A stretch of DNA of 64,000 bases from Hyalella azteca (Eukaryota; Arthropoda; Malacostraca; Amphipoda; Hyalellidae). Location: the NCBI RefSeq assembly GCF_000764305.2, contig NW_025941432.1, positions 36,997 to 100,996 on the forward strand. The letters are read 5' to 3'. Made by a program: the position numbers and the translations under genes. The number at the start of each line of letters is the position of its first letter. The first letter of the stretch is position 1. The notes under the pieces are model-generated. The model saw only the letters and a list, made by a program, of their open reading frames with translations, ran no database searches and was not told the DNA's origin. Below are positions 25,556-40,900 of this stretch, one piece after another.

Positions 25556-26144
25556 GTTAGATGGTTGGGGTGGGACACATAGGGAAAATATTGGGTATTA
25601 TTTATTTGGGGAAGTTTTATGTACCTGAAAACCCCATTCAAAATTTTCACTTGGTCAATTACAGAGCATGATGAAACAGGAAAACAATCAATGGCTTGTG
25701 CTGCTCTGCAATTTTCATTGAAGAATTATTCAGTTTAAACAGTAACCGAATGATGAAGATTTGTTTGAACATTAAACATGCGTTTTAAAATAGGATGTTT
25801 AAATGGCATTATCAATAAACAGCCGCCTTTAGGAGTGCATTTTCTGGTTGCTTTCCCTTTTATATTTAATTATGACAAAGAAAAACAGTAACTTGAAGCA
25901 AAACTGCACAGAACGTGTGATTGTGAAGATTAACTTAGGAGGTTACCCGCGAAACAGAAGCAAAATGTAAACTGTAAAATTATAATTTGGAAAAGTTGTT
26001 TAATGGTAATACCCTGCTACAGGTCATTACAGAATAAAATACAATTCAATATGTAATTGAATAAAATGGTTGAAAGTATGAAGATGACTCACTATATTCT
26101 ATCATTCAGTGGATGCATAACAAGATAATTTAATGAGCACTCAC

Positions 26145-26258
26145 GAGTCTTATTGCGCGGCTCCCTTGGCCCGTCGACGGTTATTTTGATGGCTTTACTG
26201 AGCGTCGTCATGACCACGGGGGAGGAGTTCACTATCAGCGACAGTGAAAAGCATTTTC
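26145..26258 (-). CDS. Runx: Runx, coding exon 3 (end of Runt domain)
   Basis: This exon completes the Runt domain (residue 108 split, 109-145, then one base of codon 146). The run AIKITVDGPREPR is identical to RUNX1; D136, R139 and R142 correspond to RUNX1 D171, R174 and R177, which lie in the DNA-contacting tail. The acceptor is ttgtgtgcag|GAAAATGC and the donor AAGACTC|GTGAGT. The exon is 114 nt, phase 1 at both ends; the human equivalent is 105 nt as I recall it, so this one carries three extra codons (NKT) after the REPR motif. Its acceptor lies in a 28-bp AT-rich tandem repeat. Next comes a 10-kb intron. Confidence 0.95.
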
Positions 26259-28013
<1,755 letters not shown>

Positions 28014-28202
28014 CTTGACTTCGTCGAATATGAAGACCCTGAAGTTGCTAGGCAGAGACTTATTGCTTCTCCAATGTGACGGGATGGTCGTGCAGAAAAT
28101 ATTCGGGGAGTCGGTGGCCACCATGTCGCCCATATGCGTCATGTCGTAGAGCGTATGAGCGTAGCTCGGGTTCATTACAGTATGATGGCTGCTTACAGTC
28201 AT
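28014..28202 (-). CDS. Runx: Runx transcription factor, coding exon 1 (N-terminus and start of Runt domain)
   Basis: This exon begins the coding part of a RUNX/Runt-family nuclear transcription factor, which binds DNA as a heterodimer with CBF-beta. It encodes residues 1-63. The Runt domain starts around residue 27 (VATDSPNIFC) and includes IPSHWRSNKSLP, matching RUNX1 around R80 and K83 (here R45 and K48). The exon ends in phase 0 at AAG|GTACAT. The ATG at 28202 was chosen because an in-frame TGA lies about 45 bases upstream. A second ATG (residue 10, MNPSYAHTL) is possible, and an acceptor just upstream (caaaag|ATG) could instead join an unseen 5' exon, as in the two-promoter vertebrate genes. 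The Runt identity is secure; the start is uncertain. Confidence 0.86.
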
Positions 28203-29700
28203 CTTTTGACACAGAAATTTTTGCAGGCAAATTTTATTCTGACTTCACTCTTCACTGCTGTCACAGTTTCAATGTTATTACCGTCACTACTGGCATTGAC
28301 ACAAAAAAATACTTTAATATAAATAGCTTTGTTAGGTTTAGGATCAATTGATGTCTAACACTGATGATTCACACTCTAAAAGCGTTACTAGAAATGAAGT
28401 TTATCCTATCAATAATATAAATAAGCAAATATTAGATCTGGAGAAAATTTAAACCAATTTCATAATTAAATGTCATGACCATATCATACAAGTTATTCTT
28501 TGTTATGAGCGAGGATTTAATTTTTTAACGTTCAGCATCGGGTAGAAAAAATGTCTTGGACAGGAACGAGCTGAAATTTCCCATCATACAATTTGGTGCC
28601 GAAAATCTGGAAAACTTTCCAACATATATTAGCATTGATTAAAATTCAAAAGAAAATTCATAACTTCAATGGCTCAAACACCTCTTAAATACGCGAATCT
28701 GTTAACTTGATGGGCGGTTCAGAGGTGGCATTTTACGCGTAACCAATTAACGGTTGTTTATTTATCATCTGATTCCAGAAATTTGTATATTTAGGGTAGA
28801 GCCCTTTATTTAAACATGGGGACAAATTTTAAGACACATATTGACCCTACTGTACCTCTTATCAGAAAGCTTGAGAGATTAAACTCAAAAGAAGTCCTCA
28901 ATAAAACTGGCATTATTTTTAACCAAACATCTGATTGCTATGAACTTGTTATTCTGAAAAAAACATGATTTATTCTAATATATCCTCTCCTCATTATTAT
29001 GACAATGGGAGTGAAAATAGCATGATGAGACAAGCTACCTCCTAGAATGATTGTTAATCACAATTTAGCTATTATGAATCAAACGTTAATCTTTAATTGG
29101 CGAACTTGAGATGCTCGATCACTAATCAATGATAATGTCAGATGACCGGGCGCTGATCCATACCGGCATGAAAAATATAATTAACCGTACGCTTGATCCT
29201 AACGGCTTTACTGAGAGAGAGATCGTATATAGCTAAAACATTAGGTTAAGTGTCTGCTAAATAAAATTTAGGACAAACACTAGCATTAGATTGTTCAATT
29301 CTAGTTTGATTCGATTTTAATCCATATAAAAAAATAAGAAACTGGTAAATAAGAGATCTCTGAGCGTTGAAAATGAATACGGGAATGAGCCATAAGTCTA
29401 ACTATGAAGTAAATAATACAATTATGTTCCAAGGAGTCGGTTGATTTCAGTACACAGGTAATTCTACGGTTTTAATCTAATTATTAAAAAAATATACATA
29501 TATCTTTCATAGTTGTTTTCACAGTTACCAAAATGGTCATAAAGAATACACGCCTAAATATTCAATGCCAAATAAATCATGTATTTCACAACATATCTTG
29601 CTCTCTACAATAAACACACGAATAGTACCAGCTTGTTTACTGAATGAAGTAGATTCCAGCCACTGAATAGTAAACTGTTCGCTGGATCCTCAATTATCAA
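28203..29700. other. Upstream flank of the first recognised Runx coding exon
   Basis: AT-rich, with stops in every frame. It would hold the Runx 5' UTR or the 3' end of an upstream intron. I could not place a transcription start. Confidence 0.45.
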
Positions 29701-29719
29701 CGCTTGATCACAATTACCA

Positions 29720-30010
29720 CGGCTCATGCCACGGTGTGGTCTCTGCCACCACACGTCGTGATCTCGACGCCACTCGTAGGTTAAGACTGAGCCCAGACTT
29801 GCCGAGCGTGTGACGAGGCAAAGGCAGGTCGGCCAGCAAATATCCTTGTACGAGCTCCGCCTCCGCCTCCCGGGCCAATGGTGAACCAAAGCCGTAAACC
29901 AACGGACACCGCCTCGTAAACCGCGATGCCGCCCGTCAGCCGCACACGCTGCCCCACATGAAGCCCGGTCTGCCCGATCGCGCCGTCTCAAGTGCCTCAT
30001 TCTATTGGTG
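29720..30010. promoter_or_regulatory. GC/CpG-rich island about 1.5 kb upstream of Runx coding sequence
   Basis: A sharp GC-rich block in AT-rich surroundings, rich in CpG. It has short open frames in both directions but no recognisable domain. On the minus strand it lies upstream of Runx coding exon 1 and contains a donor-like CCGTG|GTAATT near 29720. It could be a Runx promoter or leader exon, or equally a decayed transposon piece. Confidence 0.3.
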
Positions 30011-31783
30011 TGCCAGATTTCACGCTGTCTACGAGGTCTGCTCCTCTAAATAAATTGTAGGTGGCTTTGGTGTCGACTATTCCTGGACTGCTATGCTTCA
30101 CGTGCCTCGATCACATCTATCGTGCAAGCTCTGCCGATAATGAACTTGTCAGACTGTGGCTAAGATTCTTGCGTAATTCTGAAGACCGTTAGTGGAACGC
30201 AGCTGAAATTTTAAATATTGCGGCTTAATCGACTTGATTGCACGCAGCTCCGAGTTGACGACTACGCAGCTCTTACCGCAGTTGGACTTGAACATTTCAA
30301 TTCAGCATTACGGTGTTCAACACGGCTTCGTTCCAAAATCCAACAGCTTGACAAGAAATATAATCAACAGTGGATAAAAATTTTTAAAATTTCATACGTT
30401 TGTTGCCAACTTTACCTTTTATCTGATGGCTTTTGATTTTTAGACAGCAACTTCACCCAAGTTATTTCTGCACCGGCGGATTATGAATCACGCGAATTTT
30501 ATCATCTCACTTCAATTTTATTTGTAGCAGCCACAAGTGAAAATTTTTCGAATGAAATTACAGAGAAATACACCAACTCGTAACCATCGAATTATAAATC
30601 TCAGTACTATTGAATTAGGATGCATAATTACACATTGCACATGCATGTTGTGACGTGTTGTGTCTGCAAGTTCCGATTAACAGACTTTGATGTTTCTATA
30701 ATTTAATTTTAGCTCGATAAAAAAACCGCAGTAATCCCATGTAATGCTACGTATATATTATTATTATTGCACACAAGCAAGTGTGAACGTACGGTACGTA
30801 TAAAAGATTAAGTCACTGTTACTCAAATGGAACTGCTTTTCACTGATGAGAAGCATGCATGTATATAGCCACTGATTCTCGTGATGTCATCATGACGTCA
30901 TGCATGGTCACCAAACTAATATTTCTTAAGAAGCGAACACGCGCGTAAAACTGATTCAAACAAGCGGGATGAAACTACAATGTTTACTAGATTTACAACT
31001 GTATGCTATAAGTACACTTTAATACTTAAGACATGCAGTGATTGCAAACAAAACAGGAGGCCAGCTGATACATTTTCACATAAATGAGGAAGCTGCTTAA
31101 CTTCAACTTAATTATACAAATATAATTGATTCGCTACTCCTGAAAGTCGGCTCTTATTTAATTCAAATTTATATAGGTGCAGACTGTGTTGATAGATTTG
31201 TTCATTACTTAACTTGTCCATTAGGCAATCGAGTCCAAAATTGAACGATCCTGCCTGTGAATTTATTCCTTAATTTGTATCTGCTGCGGGCATTCCGGCT
31301 GGACATTTGCAAGTCCAAATAGAACGTGTCGTCAATAATCTTGTTTCATATTTTGTTGTTAAAAAATTACACTTATTAAGACAGAAAGTTTGTATACATA
31401 TACAATTATGTATGATTGTTTTGTTGTCACTTGCAAAAATTGAAGAAATGAGAAGCATAACCAGCCACCAAACAATGAAAAAAATGAAAGAATATTTTGC
31501 CAAAACAAGGGATTTCATTCTGACATTTTTAAACATAGACTGTTTGTTACCAAAACGAAACAAAAACAGTTCAAATGACTAACTTACTGAACAGATAGTG
31601 CTTATATACATATATAACGTTTGTATAGGTAAACACAGCACGCACCGCCGCTGTCTGCATGGTATAACGTTACGTAAGCCACATTTCTTAAATATCATAC
31701 CTGATTTTCTACTATCACTCACTCCTATTATCTTTAGTAGTCTTAACTGCGTAAGAGCTTACGCGCGCTAGCTGATGCGTTAT
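30011..31783. other. Non-coding stretch
   Basis: AT-rich sequence. No gene recognised. Confidence 0.5.
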
Positions 31784-31931
31784 GGCGCACCAGCTGATGG
31801 CGCACCAGCTGATGGCGCACCAGCTGATGGCGCACCAGCTGATGGCGCACCAGCTGATGGTGCACCAGCTGATGGCGCACCAGCTGATGGCGCACCAGCT
31901 GATGGCGCACCAACTGATGGCGCACCAACTG
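31784..31931. repeat. 15-bp E-box tandem array (ten units)
   Basis: Ten perfectly phased 15-bp units of GCACCAGCTGATGGC type. CAGCTG recurs at 31791, 31806, 31821, 31836, 31851, 31866, 31881 and 31896, then CAACTG at 31911 and 31926. Every unit therefore carries a CANNTG E-box. The unit is a multiple of three, so several frames stay open on both strands; the peptides (such as ADGAP repeats) are not evidence of a gene. Confidence 0.95.
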
Positions 31932-34900
31932 AGAGCAGATGGCTCAGCCTTTGGCGTCGAGGCCGCGCCTTATAAGATGACTTGTGCATCCACAAAAATT
32001 CAGAGGGTCAAAAATACCGGAAATCAAAGAATTTATTTATCTTTAGCTTCGTGAATGCAGTAAAGCCATATTTACAACCATTCATAGCACTGACTTTCCT
32101 GTTAGAAATGATTTTTATTGAATATTAATCCCGAAAGAAAACTCATTGTTGAAGCGCTTGAAAACTGGCTTATTCATTACCAACAATTCTGTGTGGGAGT
32201 CTCCAAATTAGAAAGTATTTCATCTGACGGAACTTATCAGAAAGAATTATACTCGGAGATTTAATTATAAGAAAATACTTAAATGTATATATATATTTTA
32301 TGTGCGTCAGCACACTTGTGTCAAGCAAAGAAATTTGTTGTAAAGTTGCCAGGAATTAGCAACGTGAAATTCATGCTTGATTTTTCACTTCAAACTGACA
32401 GGAATCGATATAACTTTAGTTTTGCTTGATTATGATGCAATATAATCACGAACTTGGTAAAATTGTAATAAATACGTTAATTTCATCCATCAAAAAGCTC
32501 AGTAAGCAATCAAATCTGTTGGACAGACTTCAAATTTCTTTCGATTCACCGATCGTACAATCAATCTGAATTTACCAGCAGTTTAATATTGTTCCCACCA
32601 TTAATCGTCGTCATCGAGTAATGATCCAGCAAGTTTATCTAATTATATACATATCTTCATTCAAAAATAGAGCGACCATAATACATGGTAACTTCTCCGC
32701 ATTATTTTCAAAAATAAAATATTACTAATAATCATTACCTTTTAATTACGCACACAGTGGATAACTATTATCGGGGTGTAGTTAAATAGGTTGTAAAAGG
32801 ACTTTCTATTGTTTTTAAAACTTTTATATTCTCAGTCGAGCCATCAAGGCTGCATGGATGTCACAAATGGTTTGTAAACGTCGAACTGTTTATAAAAATC
32901 AACAACAAAACACAGGATTTATATGTTAAAGAGTTAGATATGTAATAAAATGACAGATTGGTAAAAAATTCAATAATCTGATGTCACATAGAAAATTGAA
33001 ATGACCAAGAAGCTGTGTTTCTTCGGGTCCAGAAGGTACCGCGCAATTATAGTATCAATATCAATCGATTCAAGAACCAAGAGGTAGATTTCTCAGATAA
33101 AACTTGTAAGGTAATATTTGAGCCTGATGAAGGTGAATTTTTAATTAAAACCAAAAGTAATAAATCGAGTTTTTTGAATTGAATGAAATTAACAAAAAAT
33201 ATATATTCACTTAAATTCGTTCATTATGAAGCTAGAAAGCGAAATCAAATATATAAGCGAAATCCTGAAAGCCAATGTTAAGTTAAATCGAACATTTTTT
33301 CGATTGTAATGGTCGTTAGTAAATGCTATCAGATTAAAAATAAAAGAACATATAAAAGCGAGTGGTCACACGCACCACAGAATAAATTTTAAATGTTTTA
33401 CCGCGCACGTGTCTCATATTGGCTCGTCTCAAGGTGGATTCGGTTAATAGTAAACACTTCCTCGGTGATGGCCATTAACGCCATCAGTTCTGAATTTGGC
33501 GAAATCACAATCCCACGGAGTCAGTGCTGCACATGTGGCCGAGCTCTTCTCTTTTGTCGCAAAGTTACGATGGGCAAGTCAACAAGAATCTTCACAAGGC
33601 TCAAGTCTACAAACAACATGTGATAAAATTTGGTGTGGTTTACACACATCACAAAGCCCGTGTTGATACAAGTGATACCAATTTTAAGAAAGAGCGAAAA
33701 GATAAACATTCGTTAGAAGGAATATTTCTCGTTGGATCTGAGGGTATATAACATATTTTTTCCGGCATTTTCATGTTCACTACGAAATATTGGCACAGCT
33801 GAGTGCTGAATCGAAACTGTACGTAGAAGTCATGCCACTGAGTTGGTTGGTCGCACGACCGAGGTTTGCACAGCTTGCGGAATAATTCAGAGGAGCCATC
33901 TATACTATATGAAGAGTATAGATATTTACGTAAACACATAATTATTCTGGATTGGAAATGTGTGGGGACAACAAAAAAGTGAGTGTTAGGCGTGCAGGTC
34001 AGTAACTGAGGAACCAGTAACTGCTTAGAAACTAGGATCTGCTCTTATAACCTGGAACATCTGACAATTTAAAAGATATTTCAAAGTGTTAATCACCCTG
34101 CGTTGCCTTTTCCTTATTATCACACAAGAAAAATGGTTTTTATTTCTGAATATTGTTTAAATGATTCATTTTGTACCATTACGGATCGGAGCATAATGTT
34201 CGCTGCCATATTATGACGTTGAAATAAAATATTTTTTAAATCATAGAATAAAAATCTGTTAAGTTTAATCTAATATAACTAAAGACAGCCAGCTATACCG
34301 ATGAGGAGTTTCTACCTCAAAGTGCACAAAAAATCCTTCATTTTAGGCGATGAAATAAGAATGTATAAATTTGAAGATGATGAGTATCACCGTAGAAAAT
34401 ATCTGAATAAAATTAAAGGATAATCTCTCACGTTATCTTGACCATATGAGACGTACGTACAGTTAGAATAAGAAGTTGATAACAGCTTGTAACATCTATA
34501 CAGCCGGCTTTAATTTTAATTCAGAGCTTGAACGATATCTCTGAGCTCAGACAACACATATACGGATTAACAGAAAAATTTCATGCAAGAACAAATCGTC
34601 ACCACTGCAAGACCATGCTAGTTGAAGCTGAAATTAAGAGGCACACTCAAATTCCCATTGAATTCGTCCAAATAAATTCAGCTGAGTTGGCGGAACGCAT
34701 TCACGTGGCTGCGGGAAGCACTTGTACACCGACGCTGGATCGTTCAGTGTGTGAAGTGTGAGATCCTGACAATCAAAGTGCGAACGTAAACACATTTTCA
34801 TCCGTGCGGTCTCTGCGATGAAATGAGTGTGCAAAAATTCTCATTCATTCAGAAAGAAAATATTGCATATATTCCACTATAAATTCTAAAGTACTAGATT

Positions 34901-37900
34901 GTCAAAAAAAAATGGATTGTCATGAAATTAAAGAGCGAATTTTGAATTGACCTATGAACGCTTAATATTTACTGCATGAATGATCGTTTCTTAGCCATTT
35001 ACTCTTAGTTCACAGAAATTAAGAATGCTTATAATTATTAATATTTGTTATTTCACATTTTAAATCACTAAGAGCGAAGTGAAGACAATGAGTCAAAGTC
35101 TACACCTGGACTGTAAATTCTCAGACATTCAACATAAAAAGAGGAATGGAAACAGGATGAAGTGCACCAGCCATCAAAATCTGCAGTAAAAGCATTTTGA
35201 CAAGTCAAGAAAACGCCTTAACAAAAAAAGCACAAGTCAAGACAACGCCTTAACAATTTTGTGGGTGAAAGCAGCAAGGTGTGAACTGACTCAGTTGCCT
35301 ATGATAATTACGGTGAGCATATCATAGGCATGAGGAGAATAGGCGCATGAAGAACAACGCAATTTTTAACACCTCTGACAAAGAGATCTGGCTACCTTCG
35401 TTTAGTAGATATGCCAGAAGGTCTAAAGAGTGCGTGCCTGGCTGCGCTTAGTGTTCAGGGTGTCCATCGATTGTGAAAATTAATTGAGGTGTGGACAAGA
35501 TTTCCACCTTGGAGGCGTGAAAAGCACAGATTTTGGTTACGTCGCTGAGCTAAAACAAAAACCTGAAGTCTCTAGAGTTTTAACCGCACCGACGGTTTCA
35601 TAAAAAAATTGGAATTGATTGACATGCTTTCTCCTGATGGGCATCGAGGTTTCAGGTCATTTACACCTTCTTCGTTTCTGTACATACGAATAACGTGAAT
35701 GCCCAGACCTTGATTGACTAAATCCCACAAATCCCGAAAATTTCTGACTCGTTTCTTAATAAGATGAAGCAAGTGACAATAAAAAGTTTCATTATTACAT
35801 ATTTCATTAAAAAAATTTTCTAGAGATTTACGTAGAAATTTCCGCATCGACTACAATTTCAGCCTCATTTATCAAATCCAAATGTTCTCGATGTCTACTA
35901 GAACTGGGCATATGAGCAATGTAACAAACAGATATAACATTAATAGTAGCTAGAGCCGTGATTTTAATGTGAATTATTTTAGTCCAAGTGAATAATTTGT
36001 AACGAGTTTTACCGGCTGCTATATTGAACACAGTAATTATAAAGATCGGTTACGGTTACGATATTGAACACTTCTACTTCATGTTGATTTCCAAACAGAT
36101 GCAAGTGTTTTGATGGGTCAATGGTGGTGGTTCAATTGAAACTAGCAAACAACATTGAAGAAACAAAGGCATAGACAGCCTGATCGACAAGCTTCATTCC
36201 GAGCTATCTGTGACTTTACATACAATGATTAATTAGGAAATATATATGCAACAATGAGAGGAAAGGAGTAAAATAAGGTGGAGCCGCGGTCACTCACGCT
36301 GTTCTAACGATTATTATTAATTTACGCAGCTCCTTGAATAATAACCATGTTATTCAAGGGGCTGGGGTTATAGTGGGTTTAATAGACTTAATGCTGTGTG
36401 ATTCGCAAATTTTCTTTTGGAACGAAAAGAAAATTAATAATGGTTCAATGTCATCCAGCTTTCCGACTCAAAAAGCCAATGTCATCTCACAATATACTTT
36501 GGTTTGTTTAGCAGTATCGATGTATATTGCAGTATGTGTTTAGGGGGCAGTATGTGTTTAGGGGGGGGGGGAAATAGAGCGTAATGTGAGAAACGTTGTA
36601 TAGTACAATTTTGAAGGCATTTGTTAGAAAAATTCTTTTATTAATAATACATATCAACCAACCGCTGATAATTCAGCGGAACAAGTAGATAAATTTTCCT
36701 CAGTGCAACTTTTCTTTTCGTCCTCTATAACGTTCATCGGGCAGCATGGAAATATGTTTGCGTCACAGATGCATTAATTATGAAGTCGAGTGTCCGTGTC
36801 AAATGTGGCCTTCAAGCATCCTTTTGTTGACACCGCAGAACTAATCAGACTAAATATGACCGAGACTGTCTAACCGGTCGAGAAATATCTGGATGCCATC
36901 ATCTATCATTAAGCCATCATTATTCAATCATTGAAAAGCATTTATCATTTATCGCGGCGCTTGAATCAAGATGCATTTATCCAAGAAGGAATGAACTCTA
37001 AATTTCACATAAAAAAATGTTTGCGAATTTATGTATTTCAAATAGGCTATACATGAGCCTAAGACGTTTAATTTTCATGTCAAACCTTTCCTAAACAATT
37101 GAAGAAAACTATAGGATTAACAAATAACTGAAAATTCATTAATGTAAAGTAAAACAGAAAGTTTCCATTTTGGAACCCAAATTTAATTGGGAATATTGGT
37201 ATTCATTTTATTTTGGCTTCATATATGTCATATTGAAAAAACATGAAAACATTCAGCAAAAGCGGACAAGAAATTCTGAATGGTTTGAAATTTAAAGCAA
37301 CAATCTATGCTCCCAAAATATTAACAAGATTTATTTTCTTTGATAGAACATTATTAAATAGCTAAATTTTGGAAACCGTCAAATGGTCTAATTTGGTTCT
37401 AATGGTTTTATTTGATATATCAATGGTCGAATTGAATATAATTTCTATTTAAACTGACAGTATGATCCTTTTTTGAGATTTTTAACTCTCGCCGAGACGA
37501 CCCGAAAAAAAACATCACGGACATAATGAAGCTCGTTCCGAGGTGTATGGGTGAATGTAATCGGACGCCAATGACATGTGTGTGTAGTGTTTAATTCTGT
37601 CTCAGGGCGACGCGTTCGCACATTAACACCAACTGCTGCATGCGAGATGACAGCAGCTGCAGTTGTAGCGAACTACTGCAGCATCCAGTTGCACATCTAT
37701 ACGGCGTGTTATTGGCTGCCAACTGCCAGTTATTAGCTGACCACCTATAAATCGACCCAAATTTTACTGTAGGAGAATGAGCGGGTCGTGTTAAAGAAAC
37801 ATTAGACGTTCCTCGAGTTACGTATCTTTTAATGCTTTAATCCGTTGAACTAAGGACAGGTACTTTAATACGATAAGAAACAGAGGAATATGAAATCGAA

Positions 37901-40900
37901 GCAGTACTTGTATGGTGAGTTCGTGAAGTAACCCGTTGGCAAAAGCACGGGTGCAAGGTGTTTGAGGGGTTCGAAAAATTCCGTAATATTTCAATCCTTA
38001 AATACTATCCAGTACATTGTTCAACCGACGTAGAAGCACTATGGACGCCATCGTAGAGTTGCATTTGATATGAGGGCGTTAATGTAGATTGTTGGTCCAC
38101 CATAGAGGAAAAAACTAAAAATATTATTCAGTGAGTTGTTTTGCTAATCTTGAATTACACCGAGCTAGTGATCATCAAGCTGTGTTGGCGCCGAGACGGA
38201 TATGGCAGATTGTTCTTCCATGTCATTAAATTCGTCGAGAAATCTGTGTGTCGGGCCAACGGTGGGTCCCGAGAACCATTGATGTTCTTTGTTCTGCCGA
38301 GGTCACCGTGGCAGTTACGGCTCTCGACTCACGCACGGCAATTATACGGCTTCATGAGAGCGGCGGTTATTGTACGCTCAATGAGGATAAATAAATATGT
38401 GAAATTGCCTTCAGAAAACACTACAGAAAGCCAAGCAAGCTCAGCGGCACAGCTACTCCATTACAGTTTGTGAAAGCTCAATTACGGCCGTTGATAATAA
38501 GTAAATGATCACATCTTGGTAATCATTATTTCCAAGCAGGAATGTCGAGATGTGAATATTTATTCATCAATTCCCAGATGTCTTCACTGGACACGGTGAT
38601 AATGAGGTAGAAAAGTGCACCACGCTTTTTCGTATCATCTTGCGAGTATCAATATACTTTTTTCTTGCTCCATGTAATCCATTCATGGATTACAGATGAA
38701 CGCTATCATGTCAAATGGTAATGTAAAAGAAAATAATATATGTTCACAATCTCTAATAAACCCAAGCAAACTAGTCGAGGCAGTATGTTTTAACACTATA
38801 TTTTGTACGTACAAAGATACTGTTGTATCCTTTAACAATTGAGCCGTAGGTATTTCAGTATTTAACTAAAATTATTTGGAATAATAAATGGAATTCACAT
38901 ACGTGAATTAAGTGCAAAGAGTGGCTTTGAATGATAATGAGGCTGCGGATGGTATTACAGCTTTAAATCATAATTATATAACGACTATTTGTATAAAACA
39001 TAGAAGCCGATTACAGAAACTTTTTATGCCAGAAAAAGCAATTCGAGTTTTTAAAAGCCAGTCTCGTGACTTGCGAATGCCGCACTGACATCAAAAGTAA
39101 ATGAAAATCCGTACTTTTGTGCAAGTCTGTGTGCTTGTAGGGTGTCAACTGGAGCAGTGTAGGGAGGAGGTCAGGCTATGGAGGTCGTAATCGCGTCAGT
39201 AAATTACTGAGGAAACAGACGGGTTGGATCACCGTGACATTGCCTAAAAAGAGAGCGGTGCTGCCTGGGGTGCGGCCTCAACCCTTCCGTCTCCATCACG
39301 TCAAAATTATATGGAATTATGCAGGAACTTCTAACGATTAGAAAAGAGTCAAAGAAAAATGGATATAATAACCAGAATTCATGTCAAGTGCTATTGCTAA
39401 CTAAAAACGTGAAGAATTCAGTCGTGAAGAAAACTCAAATTTGTGTGCCACGATTCGGATCGGTCGAACGAAGTTCAAGCCTTAAAGCAGTAATGCAAAA
39501 ATTTCAGACAAGCCGCAAAAATTTTATGGAATTTGTCGAAAATTATTATTTGCAAAGAGATGACGAGACTCACGCATTCATCAGTGCAATTTAATGTATG
39601 GGTATTGCAGAGCACCTAACGTCACTTGATCGACACTCTCCTATATATATATGCTGCAATATGTCCCTCATATATAGCAGAGAGGAATCAAATAGTTTAC
39701 TCGAATTATTTAATAATTCGCCTCATAGTGTTCAGGGAACCAGTTAAGCATAAGTTAATTCAGAATAGGTTCATTTCAATTTCGAAAACAAGTTCAATTA
39801 AGAATTTATTTGCTATTAACAATTATACTGCAATCTTTTCCACCCAAGTGACTGCGGGTTTGTACCGTACGGTCAATTGAGGTCCCAACCTCGACTCAGC
39901 CAATTTACAGATCTATTTAGAATTTTGGTAGTCTTATCGGTGGCCATTGAATTGACGTCGGTAACCTCCTTCGATTTATGATTTGGACATGCAGCCAAGG
40001 TTTGCTCTATCAGTGTCGGGATTGAAAAGAAGTCAGGGAGGGTTTGAAAGGCTGGAATACATTTATGAAAACCTTTCACGCCCGTCAATGGGTTTGAACG
40101 GCTTGAAGTGACATCTGGGAACAATATTGGAGAGATACATGAGAAATTGTCCACCACTGACTCTTACAAACCGAATAATACCTTCGTAGTTCTCGCCAGG
40201 TTAGAGCCTAGGTTTTGACCAGGCGCACTTTAGAGTAGCGGAGAATGGAAAAAACAGCCAATGATATTCTCGTCGTATCTTTGTGTTCTCGCTCGAATCA
40301 ATGAATTGGAAATTGAGACGTCAACGAAGCGAAATGGCCAGAGAAGTTAAGCCCTTTCACTGAATTTCTCCAGAATATCGGCGTGAACAGCTGTAGCTGC
40401 GTAAATCACTGCACGTGCGTGCTCTATCAATTTTGATGGATTATAGAAATTATCGCATATTTTTAATATGCGGTCGTGAGGATAAACGTAATTATTAACG
40501 AGAAAAGTAGTCACACATGATAAATATAAAATTAGACCTTCATTGTGAATGTTTTCAACATTGTCAACGTTCTTTCAACTCTTGTTGTAAGACGAATTAT
40601 TTATATGCACATTACTTGACATTTCATATACTTTATTACTGTCTAATTAATTTCAAATTTGAGATTCAATTGCAAGATGACGTTTTGTAGATGTTGAAGA
40701 TTTGGCTGTACGACCGTGTTCAGCTTTTTGACCTCTCATAAGATATAGAAAGAAAATTATGCAGGTCAAGATGTGAATGCAGCGAATTCACAGCTTTTGT
40801 TTTTCGATTCAGCGTTCATTCGATTTCTACTTATTAACCCATCATAACGTGCCAAGCAGGGCTACGAATTCTCCAGAAACGGCAACGCTCCAAAGTATAA

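Larger units (their letters stand above)
16124..26144 (-). other. Runx intron 3 (10 kb)
   Basis: The largest intron separates the Runt-domain exons from the linker exons. It carries two decayed minisatellites (about 17100-17650 and 18021-18279), two assembly joins, a GC-rich island (about 20585-20960), the foldback element at 25405-25555 and a 28-bp palindrome near its 3' end. A short GC-rich patch at 18482-18523 has weak splice-like flanks. The remainder is AT-rich and I see no gene in it. Confidence 0.8.

Noticed and set aside
31743..32054. Several repeat-peptide open frames over the 15-bp array
   Set aside because: A unit length divisible by three without stops opens several frames on both strands. 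There is no independent sign of coding.
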